Position numbers and translations under genes: made by a program. DNA of 64,000 nt, from assembly GCA_963976865.1 (NCBI GenBank), contig CAXBLY010000006.1:1-64000 (forward strand), read 5' to 3'. A model generated the notes under the pieces. That model made no database searches. It was given only the letters and a program-made list of their open reading frames with translations, and was not told where the DNA came from. The number at the start of each line of letters is the position of its first letter. Within the stretch, counting starts at the first letter, position 1. Shown one piece after another: positions 1 through 9,737 of the stretch. Origin of the DNA: UBA1858 sp963976865 (lineage in GTDB: Bacteria; Pseudomonadota; Gammaproteobacteria; UBA4575).

Positions 1-2
1 TA

Positions 3-2237
3 ATGTGTCTCTTAGGTCAGGCCGCCTACTGTCCAAAAGGTTTTGACGACGTACAAGAGGCTGCTCAAGCATGGTGTCAGCACAGCTTAATTGAAGGGCA
101 ATCTATTTTTGGTTTTGGGAACGTGTGGACTGCTGACAATGTCGAGCACCTTGTAGATTCCTATGTAAACAATTTGGATTGGGGAGAAGGTAATTTTCTT
201 CAAAAATTAGAGAAGCAATTAGAATCTGTGCCAGATAGTGCAAAAATTTTGTGTGCAGAGATGATGTGGGTAATGTTGCTCTGTTCTAGTAATATTAATC
301 CGAAGAAGAAAAGGCAAAATGTTGAGGTAATTTTATCCTGGGCAGGGAAAAACCTACCTAATGATGAAGCACTAATTGGAGATCTGGCTTTAGCCGGAAT
401 TGGTAGTGCAGGTGTTGCCTATAACAACTTACGTTGGAAAGAATTGGTTTATTTCGTGCTACTTCTCAAGAATTATTTTGGTTTGCCGCAATCAGAGCGA
501 GTAAGGCTTCTTGAAGATGGAAATTCTCTTGCAAAGTGGTGTGAAATTATTCCTGATAACGAACACCGCCAATTTCGTCATATGTTGCTTTATCTACTAT
601 TTCCAGATCAATTTGAACGTATTTTTGGTAGTAGTGATAGAGTGAAAGTCTTAAAAAGTTTTTCCGCTTTGGGAAAACAAGATATTAAAGAGTTATCATC
701 TTTTCAGATTGATCAACGTTTGGCTGACATTCGTAAGCAACAAGAGGCATCTTACCAAACTTTAAAGCTGGATTGGTATGTTTCTCCATTACGGGCTTTT
801 TGGCAAAACACGACAAAGTCAAAAGACGCTACAGAAGAACAGTCAATCTACACCACATTATTAACTTTCTTGGAACAGGCGCATACTGAAGATTTGCATA
901 CTAAAGAATATCCGGGAACTCATGCAGGTCTCACTATGCGTGTTAGTTTTGGTGCAGGAAATCAAGCCCATGTGCCATGGATAGGTTTGTTGGGAACTAG
1001 TCAAACACCTACGAAAGGAATTTATCCGGTTTATCTCTATTACCGAGCTAATCGTATATTAATTTTAGCAAAAGGTGTAAGTGCTACGAACAAACCGCTT
1101 ATTAACTGGGAGGTAGGCGAAGAAGATCAGACTGTAGAACAGTATTTTCAATCGGAGTTCAAGAAAACAGCTATTCGTTATGGTGAGTCTTATGTTCACG
1201 CAGTATACGATCTTTCGGATGAATTAGAGAAAGAGCAAGTAGATGCTGATTTGGACGAACTCATAGAAGAATATATGTCTTTGTTAGGTGAACCAATCAA
1301 TCAAGTTCAAGAACCTAGTCAGCCTACCTATGACGTAAGCATTCAAAAACAGGGTGAATTTGAGTCTTTTGATATTAATTCTATTACTTCTGATGTTTTT
1401 TTAGATAAAAATGAAATAGAAAATATTTTGTCACTGCTCCGTAATAAGAAAAATATTGTGCTTCAAGGTCCACCTGGTGTTGGGAAGTCTTTCATTGCTA
1501 AACGACTTGCATATGCCCTTATGGGAAAAAAAGATAGAAACAGAGTTGAGATGATTCAGTTTCACCAGTCGTATGCATATGAAGACTTTGTACAGGGTTA
1601 TAGACCTAGCGACGCTGGATTTGAGCTTAAAAATGGTTTATTCCACCAATTTTGCTCGAAGGCAGCTAAGGATTCTCTCAATCCATATATGTTCATCATC
1701 GATGAAATCAATCGGGGCAATCTTAGCAAGATCTTTGGCGAGTTGATGTTATTAATTGAAGCCGATAAACGCGGTGATACCTGGCAAGTACCTTTGACTT
1801 ATAGTAAGGATTTAGGGGAACGATTCTATGTTCCAGAAAATGTATATCTAATCGGTCTAATGAATACTGCCGATCGTTCGTTATCAATGGTTGACTATGC
1901 ATTGCGCAGACGTTTTGCTTTTGTCAATCTAAACCCTGAATTTAAGAGCGAAGGATTCGCTAGGCATATGATAGAGAAAGGGGCGGACGAAGCTATTTTG
2001 GCAATGATAGTTAGTAAGCTGGATGCTTTAAATGCGCGTATTTCTAGTGATGTGGCTAATTTAGGCCCAGGTTTTTGTATAGGGCATAGTTTTTTTTGCA
2101 GTAAGTCGGATACTGGAGTTTATGACAATGAATGGTATTCTCGAATTATTCGGTTCGAAATAGAACCGCTTATTCGAGAATACTGGTTCGATGACCCTAC
2201 TACGGTGCGCTCCATTGTTGATGAGCTTCTTGCGTAA
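3..2237 (+). CDS. mcrB: McrB-like AAA+ GTPase subunit of a type IV restriction system (5' end possibly cut off)
   Basis: Probable motor subunit of a McrBC modification-dependent restriction enzyme, which uses GTP to translocate DNA and activate the McrC nuclease. Residues about 260-410 resemble the MrcB_N (DUF3578) domain (PWIGLL, GIYPVYLYYR). The C-terminal third is an AAA+ module: Walker A GPPGVGKS at 489-496, Walker B IIDEINRGN around D567, and sensor motif MNTADRS near 620. The N-terminal 250 residues are not a domain I recognise. The first ATG lies two bases from the window edge, so the true start may be upstream. McrC follows after 5 nt, which supports the call. Function is inferred from family; target modification is unknown. 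Confidence 0.88.
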   Translation: MCLLGQAAYCPKGFDDVQEAAQAWCQHSLIEGQSIFGFGNVWTADNVEHLVDSYVNNLDWGEGNFLQKLEKQLESVPDSAKILCAEMMWVMLLCSSNINPKKKRQNVEVILSWAGKNLPNDEALIGDLALAGIGSAGVAYNNLRWKELVYFVLLLKNYFGLPQSERVRLLEDGNSLAKWCEIIPDNEHRQFRHMLLYLLFPDQFERIFGSSDRVKVLKSFSALGKQDIKELSSFQIDQRLADIRKQQEASYQTLKLDWYVSPLRAFWQNTTKSKDATEEQSIYTTLLTFLEQAHTEDLHTKEYPGTHAGLTMRVSFGAGNQAHVPWIGLLGTSQTPTKGIYPVYLYYRANRILILAKGVSATNKPLINWEVGEEDQTVEQYFQSEFKKTAIRYGESYVHAVYDLSDELEKEQVDADLDELIEEYMSLLGEPINQVQEPSQPTYDVSIQKQGEFESFDINSITSDVFLDKNEIENILSLLRNKKNIVLQGPPGVGKSFIAKRLAYALMGKKDRNRVEMIQFHQSYAYEDFVQGYRPSDAGFELKNGLFHQFCSKAAKDSLNPYMFIIDEINRGNLSKIFGELMLLIEADKRGDTWQVPLTYSKDLGERFYVPENVYLIGLMNTADRSLSMVDYALRRRFAFVNLNPEFKSEGFARHMIEKGADEAILAMIVSKLDALNARISSDVANLGPGFCIGHSFFCSKSDTGVYDNEWYSRIIRFEIEPLIREYWFDDPTTVRSIVDELLA

Positions 2238-2242
2238 GTTCT

Positions 2243-3286
2243 ATGGAACCGGTTATCCCCATACAGAACATCTACTATCTACTTTGCTACTCTTGGAATC
2301 GTTTAGCTGAAGCAGATATTGTTGATGTATCTGGAATAGATTCGACAAGACAAATCGATTTATTCGCTTTCATTTTAATTCGCGGCACTCGCCATTTAAT
2401 AAGACGTGGACTAGAGCAGGGTTACCAAGTCCGCTCAGAAACTATCCCGGGGATTAGAGGTAGAATAGATACTACAACTACCGCACGCCGTGTACTTACG
2501 GCGCAAGGTCTGGCGCATTGTGAATTTGATGAGCTAAGTACTAATACATTGGCTAATCAAATTATAAAATCAAGTTTGTTGCATCTTTCACGTGTTAAAA
2601 ATATAGACGGAGACTTGCGTAGGCAATTAGCTACTTTATATCGTGAGCTACAAGGTATTGACTGTCCGACCTTGAGCAGAAGTTTGTTTCGCAAGCTTCA
2701 GCTTCATAGCCGTGCCCGTTATTATCGATTTTTATTAAGTATCTGCGAAATTATATCCGATTCTCTATTAATTGATGAGCGTGATGGTAGTTATCGTTTT
2801 CGTGACTTTTTGAGAGACGAGAAAAGAATGGCGCATGTCTATGAAGAATTTTTATCAAATTTTTATCGCACCGAACGTCCAGATTTATCGGTAAAAAAAG
2901 AGCGAATTACATGGTTTTCTGAAGGTAGCGAACCTAGTAACTTAATGTATTTGCCTACTATGGAGACTGATATTTCAGTTAGAAATTCTGAAAAAACTCT
3001 GATCATTGATGCAAAGTATTATCAGGAGACATTGACTCGATATTACGATTCAAAGCGCATAAGATCTGCAAACCTTTACCAATTATTCGCATATTTAAAA
3101 AATCTGGAGCAAAGAAGTGGAGCAGATTCAGAAGCAGAGGGCATGTTGCTATATCCGGTGGTCAACCAAAATTTACGACTTGACTATATACTCCACGGCC
3201 ACAAAGTTCGAATATGCACGGTAAACTTAGCTGCTCATTGGTCTGATATAAGTGAAGAGTTACTTGGTCTAATATCTGACTTCTAG
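2243..3286 (+). CDS. mcrC: McrC nuclease subunit of the type IV restriction system
   Basis: Partner of the McrB-like ATPase, supplying the DNA-cleaving subunit. The N-terminal half (MEPVIPIQNIYYLLCYSW, then a segment with RGRIDTTTTARR) is typical of the McrC family. The C-terminal part holds a PD-(D/E)xK nuclease motif: METDISVR with D243, then IIDAKYY with D256 and K258. At 347 residues it is full length and apparently intact. It starts 5 nt after the mcrB stop, so the two are an operon. The system would act on incoming DNA carrying methylated or hydroxymethylated cytosine, by analogy with E. coli McrBC. Confidence 0.9.
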   Translation: MEPVIPIQNIYYLLCYSWNRLAEADIVDVSGIDSTRQIDLFAFILIRGTRHLIRRGLEQGYQVRSETIPGIRGRIDTTTTARRVLTAQGLAHCEFDELSTNTLANQIIKSSLLHLSRVKNIDGDLRRQLATLYRELQGIDCPTLSRSLFRKLQLHSRARYYRFLLSICEIISDSLLIDERDGSYRFRDFLRDEKRMAHVYEEFLSNFYRTERPDLSVKKERITWFSEGSEPSNLMYLPTMETDISVRNSEKTLIIDAKYYQETLTRYYDSKRIRSANLYQLFAYLKNLEQRSGADSEAEGMLLYPVVNQNLRLDYILHGHKVRICTVNLAAHWSDISEELLGLISDF

Positions 3287-3649
3287 CTATCATATAGGGA
3301 ACAAACAACTGTATACGACTAAAATTGTGTATTGTCTCTGAGTAAATGATAACTACGCTATTAAATATTCCTACTAGCTATGTAGTACTGATAATCGCAT
3401 TGGTAGGTGAAGTGGTTTGGCTTGGTGGTTTAAATGGAGGTATGTGTATAGTATTATAACGTGAGTAAATTCAAGCTATTGTTATTTTGTATGAAATAAA
3501 TATAGTGTAACTTCGGCCCATCACCATATTTTATGATTGAATATAAGTAACAATCTCTATTTGCAGAATTACGTTAAAATTATTTAAACTCAAATCAATA
3601 ATAACGTAGTAACTGGTACGGTATTTCTTCTCTAACTAAAAAATAAACC
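3287..3649. other. Intergenic region without a recognised gene
   Basis: AT-rich 363-bp spacer between mcrC and the transporter gene. I see no ORF with a convincing ribosome binding site, no clear terminator hairpin and no RNA gene. It marks the boundary between the defence operon and the core-genome block. Confidence 0.5.
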
Positions 3650-4513
3650 ATGCAAGCTGATTTACTTACAAAAGTTATTCTTCCGGCCGCGCTTTTCTTG
3701 ATCATGTTTGGCATTGGTCTTTCTTTAAGGCCTTTAAATTTCAGAAATATAGTTAACTCACCCAAAGTGGTGGCTATTGGTCTTAGCGCGCAAATGCTTT
3801 TACTCCCGGCTATTGCATTTACTGTTGCGATAGTATTTAACCTTCCACCTGAAATTGCTGTGGGTCTGATTATTATTGCTTTAGCGCCAGGTGGCGCAAC
3901 CTCGAATATGTTCACTTATTTGTCTAAAGGCGATGTATCTTTATCCATCACCTTAACAGCATTGGCGAGTTTAATAACACCTTTTAGTATTCCCATTGTT
4001 ACTTATGCAAGCATGAATTATTTTATGGATAGCAACACAGTATTCAGTTTACCGATTGCTAAAACCATTGTGCAACTGCTGGTGATTACTGTTATTCCAG
4101 TTGCACTGGGCATGTTTGTGTTGTCTCGCTGGGAGAAGTTTGCAAGAAAAATAGAGCCCATATTTAAATGGCTGTCTATTATATTTTTGATGTTTATTAT
4201 TGTACTTATTGTGTTAAAAAATTCTGCCAACATGGCGACCTTTTTCGCACAAGCGGGTTTAGCCACGTTAGTGCTAAATGTCGTTGCATTGCTATTGGGC
4301 TACCAGCTCGCAAAATTAACCAGGCTTTCACATCCTCAGTCTATTGCGATAGGCTTTGAAGTTGGTATTCAAAATGGAACTTTGGCTTTGGTTGTTGCCG
4401 GCACATTAATCGGTAATGATGTTATGATGATTCCTGCTGTGACTTATTCACTGATTATGTTTGTGAGTGGAGGCTTATTTGGCTGGTTTATGAATAAGCG
4501 AACTACCAATTAA
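3650..4513 (+). CDS. Bile acid:sodium symporter (BASS/SBF) family transporter
   Basis: Integral inner-membrane secondary transporter of the SBF/BASS family, 287 residues with about nine hydrophobic segments. Diagnostic stretches are MFGIGLSLRP near the N-terminus, LAPGGATSNMFTYLSKGDVSLS (two pieces of the conserved Gly/Asn-rich site), and GFEVGIQNGTLALVVAG in the second half. Bacterial members carry organic anions such as bile acids, pantoate or keto acids with sodium; the substrate here cannot be read from the sequence. It stands alone, without an obvious operon partner. The antisense ORFs overlapping it are shadows. Confidence 0.85.
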   Translation: MQADLLTKVILPAALFLIMFGIGLSLRPLNFRNIVNSPKVVAIGLSAQMLLLPAIAFTVAIVFNLPPEIAVGLIIIALAPGGATSNMFTYLSKGDVSLSITLTALASLITPFSIPIVTYASMNYFMDSNTVFSLPIAKTIVQLLVITVIPVALGMFVLSRWEKFARKIEPIFKWLSIIFLMFIIVLIVLKNSANMATFFAQAGLATLVLNVVALLLGYQLAKLTRLSHPQSIAIGFEVGIQNGTLALVVAGTLIGNDVMMIPAVTYSLIMFVSGGLFGWFMNKRTTN

Positions 4514-4590
4514 GGGTTTTACCATTCAGCCAACGTGTCACTCTGTGCAAACCATGAATTAAGCAGGGTCAGACTGACCTCAATTTTTAC

Positions 4591-4752
4591 TTAACTATCA
4601 ATCTGCCGCACCTCAAACGGCGCTAACACAGCCGTATTACTAAATTCATCGACATGTAAATCCAATGGATTTATTATGTTCAATGTAATCGCCTGGTTAC
4701 CAACAGGTAGAGTCGCTATGTGGGGCATTTCATGGGGGATAATACAGAACTA
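4591..4752 (-). pseudogene. Decayed C-terminal gene fragment (unidentified)
   Basis: About 53 open codons between two stops, with protein-like composition (reads EMPHIATLPVGNQ, then NIINPLDLHVDEF, ending in FEVRQIDS) but no suitable start or ribosome binding site. It looks like the tail of a lost gene rather than noise, although the parent family is not recognised. It lies beside a short inverted repeat (GGTCAG, one base, CTGACC at 4567-4579), so the spacer may be a site of past insertion and loss. Low confidence. Confidence 0.3.
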
Positions 4753-4808
4753 ACCACATTTATTTATATCTAAAATATAATTCTATTTTTCCTCACTTAA
4801 AAACTATC

Positions 4809-5294
4809 ATGTCTAAAATTATATTCTTCACTGTTGTCTTTCTACTGCTAGCATTTTTTATCTACCGTACTTTTGTCTCTTCAGCCAGCCCTGAGCAAAT
4901 CGCTGAGAATAAACAGGCAGGTAGTGCGTTTATGCTGGAAAATTCATCAAAAGAAGGTGTGGTGACTACAGCATCCGGGTTGCAATATAAAGTATTACAG
5001 GAAGGAACAGGGGCGGTGCATCCCACTTCTGTGAGCAAGGTAACTGTCCATTACGAAGGTAAATTACTTGATGGTACGGTGTTTGATAGTTCTGTTGCGC
5101 GTGGCAAGCCTATTTCTTTTGGTTTGAATCAGGTAATCAAGGGCTGGACAGAGGGCGTGCAATTAATGACAGTGGGAGAAAAGGTGCGTTTCTTTATTCC
5201 TGCTGATCTGGCTTATGGAGAGCGTGCAGCGGGGCCTATTCCACCAGGTTCAACGCTGGTCTTTGATGTAGAATTACTCGCGATAGATGGCTAA
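4809..5294 (+). CDS. Membrane-anchored FKBP-type peptidyl-prolyl cis-trans isomerase
   Basis: Catalyses proline isomerisation, probably on the periplasmic face. Residues 4-20 form an N-terminal hydrophobic anchor or uncleaved signal. A single FKBP domain fills about 55-161, with VHYEGKLLDGTVFDSS, the Q/VIKGW motif (QVIKGWTEGVQLM), AYGERAAGPIPPGSTLVFDVELL and the FKBP aromatic and Asp active-site residues. The long dimerisation domain of Mip/FkpA is absent, so this is a short single-domain member. It sits 20 bp upstream of mtgA on the same strand. Confidence 0.9.
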   Translation: MSKIIFFTVVFLLLAFFIYRTFVSSASPEQIAENKQAGSAFMLENSSKEGVVTTASGLQYKVLQEGTGAVHPTSVSKVTVHYEGKLLDGTVFDSSVARGKPISFGLNQVIKGWTEGVQLMTVGEKVRFFIPADLAYGERAAGPIPPGSTLVFDVELLAIDG

Positions 5295-5314
5295 TGGTTT
5301 AAATATATTTTCTG

Positions 5315-6004
5315 GTGAAAACAATTTTTCGGCGACTTGTTAAATATACGGTTTGGTTTGTACTCGTCTTTATCGTCTTAAGCGTTATTGTCGTGTTGCC
5401 TCTGCGCTGGGTAAATCCACCGATGACCATGGTAATGCTGGATCGCATGTTATATGCACAGAGTGATCATTTTACAATACAGCAACAATGGTTGAACTGG
5501 GGGCAAATTCCAAAGCACGCTGCTTCTGCTGTGATGGCGTCAGAAGACCAGTTGTTTGTTGTGCATCATGGGTTTGATTTTTCCTCGATAATAGACTCAC
5601 TGAAGTCACTGGGCAGTGGCAAGAAATTGCGCGGTGCCAGTACTATTAGCCAGCAGGTCGCACGTAATGTTTACTTGTGGACGGGAAGAAGCTGGATCAG
5701 GAAAGGGCTGGAAGTATGGTTTACGGTACTAATAGAGTTGATGTGGAGTAAACAACGTATTCTGGAAGTGTACCTGAACATTGCTGAATGGGGTGAGGGT
5801 GTGTTTGGACTGGAAGCAGCAAGCCAGTATCACTTTGGCAATACAGCAGCCCACTTAACGCCTATGCAGTCTGCTTTACTGGCGTCCAGTTTGCCCAGCC
5901 CTTTGAAATATAACCCGGCTAAACCATCCCAGTATCTCATTGAAAGAGCCCACTGGAACCTGAAGCAGCAACGGTGGTTTACGGGTGAAACAGTCGGCAA
6001 GTAA
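5315..6004 (+). CDS. mtgA: Monofunctional biosynthetic peptidoglycan transglycosylase
   Basis: Polymerises lipid II into glycan strands at the inner membrane. The 229-residue length, an N-terminal transmembrane segment (about 10-30) and the GT51 motifs agree with MtgA: ASEDQLFVVHHGFD (catalytic Glu of the EDxxF motif), RGASTISQQVARN and KQRILEVYLNIAEWGEGVFG. It has no transpeptidase domain. The start is GTG at 5315, directly after the FKBP gene, suggesting co-transcription. Confidence 0.95.
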   Translation: MKTIFRRLVKYTVWFVLVFIVLSVIVVLPLRWVNPPMTMVMLDRMLYAQSDHFTIQQQWLNWGQIPKHAASAVMASEDQLFVVHHGFDFSSIIDSLKSLGSGKKLRGASTISQQVARNVYLWTGRSWIRKGLEVWFTVLIELMWSKQRILEVYLNIAEWGEGVFGLEAASQYHFGNTAAHLTPMQSALLASSLPSPLKYNPAKPSQYLIERAHWNLKQQRWFTGETVGK

Positions 6005-6083
6005 CTCTTTATAAAGGGGCAGTGTAGCGATAAAGCTGAACCGTGTTCAGTGGTTGCTTTTGTCAGTAAAGTTAATATTTATC

Positions 6084-6416
6084 TCAGATTTTAGTCATCC
6101 ATGATTCGGCGATATCACCCACAATGGGAAGTTTGAACTTCACTCCCTGATACGCTTTCACCATTAACAGAATCCACAGTACGAGACTGATAATATTAAT
6201 AAGCCCGACAAGCACACCAAATACAAAAAACAGGGAACCAAAGGCAATACTTAATAATGTTAGCGAACCAAACGTGACTATAGATTGCATGGCGTGAAAT
6301 CTGACAAACTGATCGTCTTTTTCTATCAGAATAATGATTAGCCCACTGATCCATCCCAGCAGATAGGATAAAAATGCAGTGATATTACTTTCAAGCCCAA
6401 TGGATGTTTTCGCCAT
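6084..6416 (-). CDS. DUF4870/Tic20-like small membrane protein
   Basis: A 110-residue protein with three or four hydrophobic segments. It begins with an AFLSYLLGWISGLIIILIEKD segment and continues with FVRFHAMQS, the signature of the DUF4870 family related to chloroplast Tic20. No biochemical function is established for bacterial members. It lies alone between mtgA (convergent) and yheS. Confidence 0.75.
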   Translation of the reverse strand: MAKTSIGLESNITAFLSYLLGWISGLIIILIEKDDQFVRFHAMQSIVTFGSLTLLSIAFGSLFFVFGVLVGLINIISLVLWILLMVKAYQGVKFKLPIVGDIAESWMTKI

Positions 6417-6524
6417 TTTCTAATTCGTTTTATTAAAGGCTAAAATTATAGGGCAGTCATGAAGAGGATAAAAGCTTATTCTCTGTCAGGCCGAAGCCTT
6501 CACGAGAGTAAAACTCTGGATTAT

Positions 6525-8423
6525 TTACATCGTCTGTTTTAAAGATTCCAGCTCTTCTTCCAGTAACATCCATTCTTCTTCATTCTTGTTATTTTGCTGT
6601 TGCAAAGCACCTTGTTTTTGCAAAATTTCCTGTAACTGTTTTTTGTTTTCATCTGCATACATGTTTGTGTCCAGCAGCATGGCTTCTATGGCGCTTAATT
6701 CTTTTTCATTTTTAGCTATTGCCGCTTCAATTTTTGATATTTTACTGGTGATAGGTTTGAGTTGCTGTCGTAATTCGGCAGCCTGTCGACGTTGTTCTTT
6801 ACGGTCCGGTTTTGGTGAGGAGGGCAGGCTTTCTGAATCATCAGTGTTGTTAATGCGATTTTTCTTGACTATCCATTGCTGATATTCGTCCAGATCACCA
6901 TTGAAATTCTGTACTTTGCCTTCAGCCACCAGTAAAAATTCATCCACACTATTACGCAGCAGGTGTCTGTCATGGGAGACTAATATCATCGCACCGGAAA
7001 AGCTCTGTAGTGCCATTGTCAGTGCATGACACATCTCAAGGTCCAGATGATTGGTGGGCTCATCCATAATAAGAAGATTGGGTTTTTCCCATACTACAAT
7101 GGCCAGTGCCAGGCGTGCTTTTTCTCCGCCGGAAAAGTGTTTGCATGTCTCCATGGCCGTGTCATGAAAATTAAAGCCACCCAGAAAATTTCGTATCGTT
7201 TGTTCACTAACAGTGGGAGACAGTCGCTGGATATGATTCATGGGTGTGTCGGAAAGATCCAGTGCTTCTAACTGGTGCTGTGCAAAATAACCAATTTGCA
7301 CGTTATCTCCGGTATGACGTACTCCTCCCTGTAATGGTATGTCACCAACGAGTGTTTTGATGAGTGTCGATTTACCAGCACCATTAGGGCCTAGCAGGCC
7401 GATACGGCTTCCTGGCACAATACTCATATTCACATGCGTTAATATTTCTTTTTCGTCATAGCCCAGTGTTGCTTCTTCCAGGTAGAGCAGTGGGTTTGAA
7501 GGCTTGGGCGGTTCGCTAAAGCTGAAATGGAATGGTGAATCAATATGTGCAGGTGCAATATCTTCCATGCGCGCTAACGCTTTTATTCGACTCTGTGCCT
7601 GTTTGGCTTTGGTGGCCTGGGCTTTGAAGCGGTCAATATATTTTTGCAGATGAGCACGCTCAGTCTGCTGTTTTTCATAATTTGCCTGTTGCTGCGCCAT
7701 GCGTTCAGCATGTTGACGCTCATAAGCCGTATAGTTTCCTTTATAAAGGTTGATCTGACAGTGATGTATGCGTGCAATATGGGTTGCCACAGAATTCAGA
7801 AAATCACGATCATGCGAGATCAGCAATAATGTTCCCTGATAACGTATTAACCACTGTTCCAGCCATACTGTTGCATCCAGATCCAGGTGGTTAGTTGGTT
7901 CATCCAGCAGCATTAAATCTGATGGACGCATAAGTGCCTGTGCCAGGTTCAGACGAATGCGCCAGCCACCGGAAAATGTATTCACAGGAAACTGATGATC
8001 ATCGGCTTTGAAACCGAGGCCATACAATAACTGTTGTGCTCGACTGGGTGCTGAATAGGCATCAATATTATCCAGTTTTTCATGTGCGCGAGCTAATGCG
8101 GTGTTATCACCATTTTTTTCAGCCGTGGCAATGTCGGCTTCAATTGCTCGTAATTCGCTATCACCATCCAGCACATAGTCGAGTGCTGTACGATCACTGT
8201 GCACAATTTCCTGTGCCATATGACTGATACGTAACTGTTTCGGCAGTATGACCTCACCATGGTCTGAGTGCAGTTGTTTCAGAAATAACTGGAACAGACT
8301 GGATTTGCCTGTGCCATTGGCACCAATCACACCGACGCGCTGGCCGGCATGTATGAGAAGCTCTGCTTTCTCTAAAAGTATTTTCTGCCCACGGTGCAGG
8401 GAAACTTCATGTAATCCAATCAT
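6525..8423 (-). CDS. yheS: ABC-F ATPase YheS
   Basis: Soluble ABC-F protein with two ATPase domains, expected to act on ribosomes rather than in transport. First cassette: Walker A GANGTGKSS, signature FSGGWRIRLN, Walker B LMLLDEPTNHLD. Second: GPNGAGKST, FSGGEKARLALA, LLIMDEPTNHLD. The two are joined by a charged P-site-tRNA-interaction-like linker (about 235-300, rich in Q, K, R and A). A coiled-coil tail of about 90 residues follows (KPDRKEQRRQAAELRQQLK onward). Length (632) and tail fit YheS better than Uup or EttA. Confidence 0.88.
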   Translation of the reverse strand: MIGLHEVSLHRGQKILLEKAELLIHAGQRVGVIGANGTGKSSLFQLFLKQLHSDHGEVILPKQLRISHMAQEIVHSDRTALDYVLDGDSELRAIEADIATAEKNGDNTALARAHEKLDNIDAYSAPSRAQQLLYGLGFKADDHQFPVNTFSGGWRIRLNLAQALMRPSDLMLLDEPTNHLDLDATVWLEQWLIRYQGTLLLISHDRDFLNSVATHIARIHHCQINLYKGNYTAYERQHAERMAQQQANYEKQQTERAHLQKYIDRFKAQATKAKQAQSRIKALARMEDIAPAHIDSPFHFSFSEPPKPSNPLLYLEEATLGYDEKEILTHVNMSIVPGSRIGLLGPNGAGKSTLIKTLVGDIPLQGGVRHTGDNVQIGYFAQHQLEALDLSDTPMNHIQRLSPTVSEQTIRNFLGGFNFHDTAMETCKHFSGGEKARLALAIVVWEKPNLLIMDEPTNHLDLEMCHALTMALQSFSGAMILVSHDRHLLRNSVDEFLLVAEGKVQNFNGDLDEYQQWIVKKNRINNTDDSESLPSSPKPDRKEQRRQAAELRQQLKPITSKISKIEAAIAKNEKELSAIEAMLLDTNMYADENKKQLQEILQKQGALQQQNNKNEEEWMLLEEELESLKQTM

Positions 8424-8612
8424 TCGTTTTCGAGTGTTATGAGTGACGTGCTATAAAGTGTACAATCACAAAATAATTTATATTATTGAGCCAATTACCG
8501 GGAGCAAAGTCTAACTGATCGAGTGGGATAATTACGCTCCTTTAAATTCATATTGATTAAATTTCTGTATGACGCTGTAATATTTGATCATTTTATGCTC
8601 TGTATTTATACA

Positions 8613-9737
8613 ATGAAAAAAACTTCATTCTGTCTATTGCTCATCAACCTGATTCTGACAGCATGTAGTGTGACAAAAGGGCCATTGTATGCGGAAGGTG
8701 AAATCGCAGGAGAGCCTGTTCGCGCCAATATGGACTCTGAAATAGCCAAATATGCGCTGGCTGCTTCTGAAGAAGAGCCTGCTTTGCTAAGGCAGCGTCG
8801 TTTATCACTGATGACACAATTCGAAGGTGTGCCAGACCCGCTACAACTGCAAAATCTTGTCAGTCAGGGGTCAACCGATTTTGCCAGTATAGTTTATGCA
8901 CAGGCTTTATTAAACCAACCAAATAACAGGCGCTGGCAGAATGAATCGTTCAAGTTAAGCAGGACGCTTAATTCAGATTTATCAAAAGCACATATTCGAA
9001 AAGTATTTGAAAAACATCATGCCCTGTTAATTCCCGGCTGGCATTGGAAAACACGTACCGATACAGGCGCTGATTTATCATTTCAGCGAAAGGTGCTGGC
9101 GTCGTACGGGTTGCAGTCTACTTTGATTGAAACCAATGAGCATGGAAGTGTAGAAGACAATGGCAAACTCATCTCTGATGCCATTAACAATGCCAAGGCG
9201 CTGGATAAATCTATTGTATTAATCAGTGTAAGCAAGGGGGGTGCGGATACTCTTTATGCTCTAGGTGCCGTGTTGAGTGAACAGCAAACTCAGCATGTAA
9301 AAGGGTGGTTGAACATTGGTGGAATTATTGCCGGCAGTACACTGATCGATAATGAACAGGCAAGACCGGAACAATGGCTGAGATCCATTGGGTTCTCTCC
9401 AGAGACGCCTCTGGATGCAATATTAAGCCTGGATACGAAAACCGCAAAAGCACGCCTGTCTGAACTGAAACTCCCCCGGGATGTGGTCATTGTCAATTAT
9501 GCTGCATTGCCGTTTGCCAGTGATCTCAGCCAGCATGCAGAATATAGTTTTAACAGTCTGGCCAAATTTGGCCCCAATGACGGTGCAGCACTGATCCATG
9601 AAATGCTGGTGCCAGATAAAACAACAGTACTGGAGATAGGTCTGGATCACTTTATGAGATCACTTCGCGCCATGTACAGAGCACTGGCTTTACTGACACT
9701 GATTATGGAATGTGAAGAGAAAGATTTATGCGTTTAA
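8613..9737 (+). CDS. Putative lipoprotein with alpha/beta-hydrolase-like region
   Basis: The open frame begins at 8553, but the ATG at 8613 gives a proper lipoprotein signal: MKKTSFCLLLINLILTAC with a lipobox ending at Cys18, so I take this start. The mature protein has a segment VLISVSKGGADTLYALG resembling a nucleophile elbow of alpha/beta hydrolases (SxSxGG), followed by a NIGGIIAGS loop. A late His-containing end (GLDHFMRSLRAM) could complete a triad. The function is not recognised. Its stop overlaps the start of the copper monooxygenase gene by 10 nt, so the two are translationally coupled and may act together in the envelope. Confidence 0.65.
   Translation: MKKTSFCLLLINLILTACSVTKGPLYAEGEIAGEPVRANMDSEIAKYALAASEEEPALLRQRRLSLMTQFEGVPDPLQLQNLVSQGSTDFASIVYAQALLNQPNNRRWQNESFKLSRTLNSDLSKAHIRKVFEKHHALLIPGWHWKTRTDTGADLSFQRKVLASYGLQSTLIETNEHGSVEDNGKLISDAINNAKALDKSIVLISVSKGGADTLYALGAVLSEQQTQHVKGWLNIGGIIAGSTLIDNEQARPEQWLRSIGFSPETPLDAILSLDTKTAKARLSELKLPRDVVIVNYAALPFASDLSQHAEYSFNSLAKFGPNDGAALIHEMLVPDKTTVLEIGLDHFMRSLRAMYRALALLTLIMECEEKDLCV

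Noticed and set aside
3595..3915. 106-residue minus-strand ORF opposite the BASS transporter
   Set aside because: Antisense shadow of a well-supported membrane protein gene.
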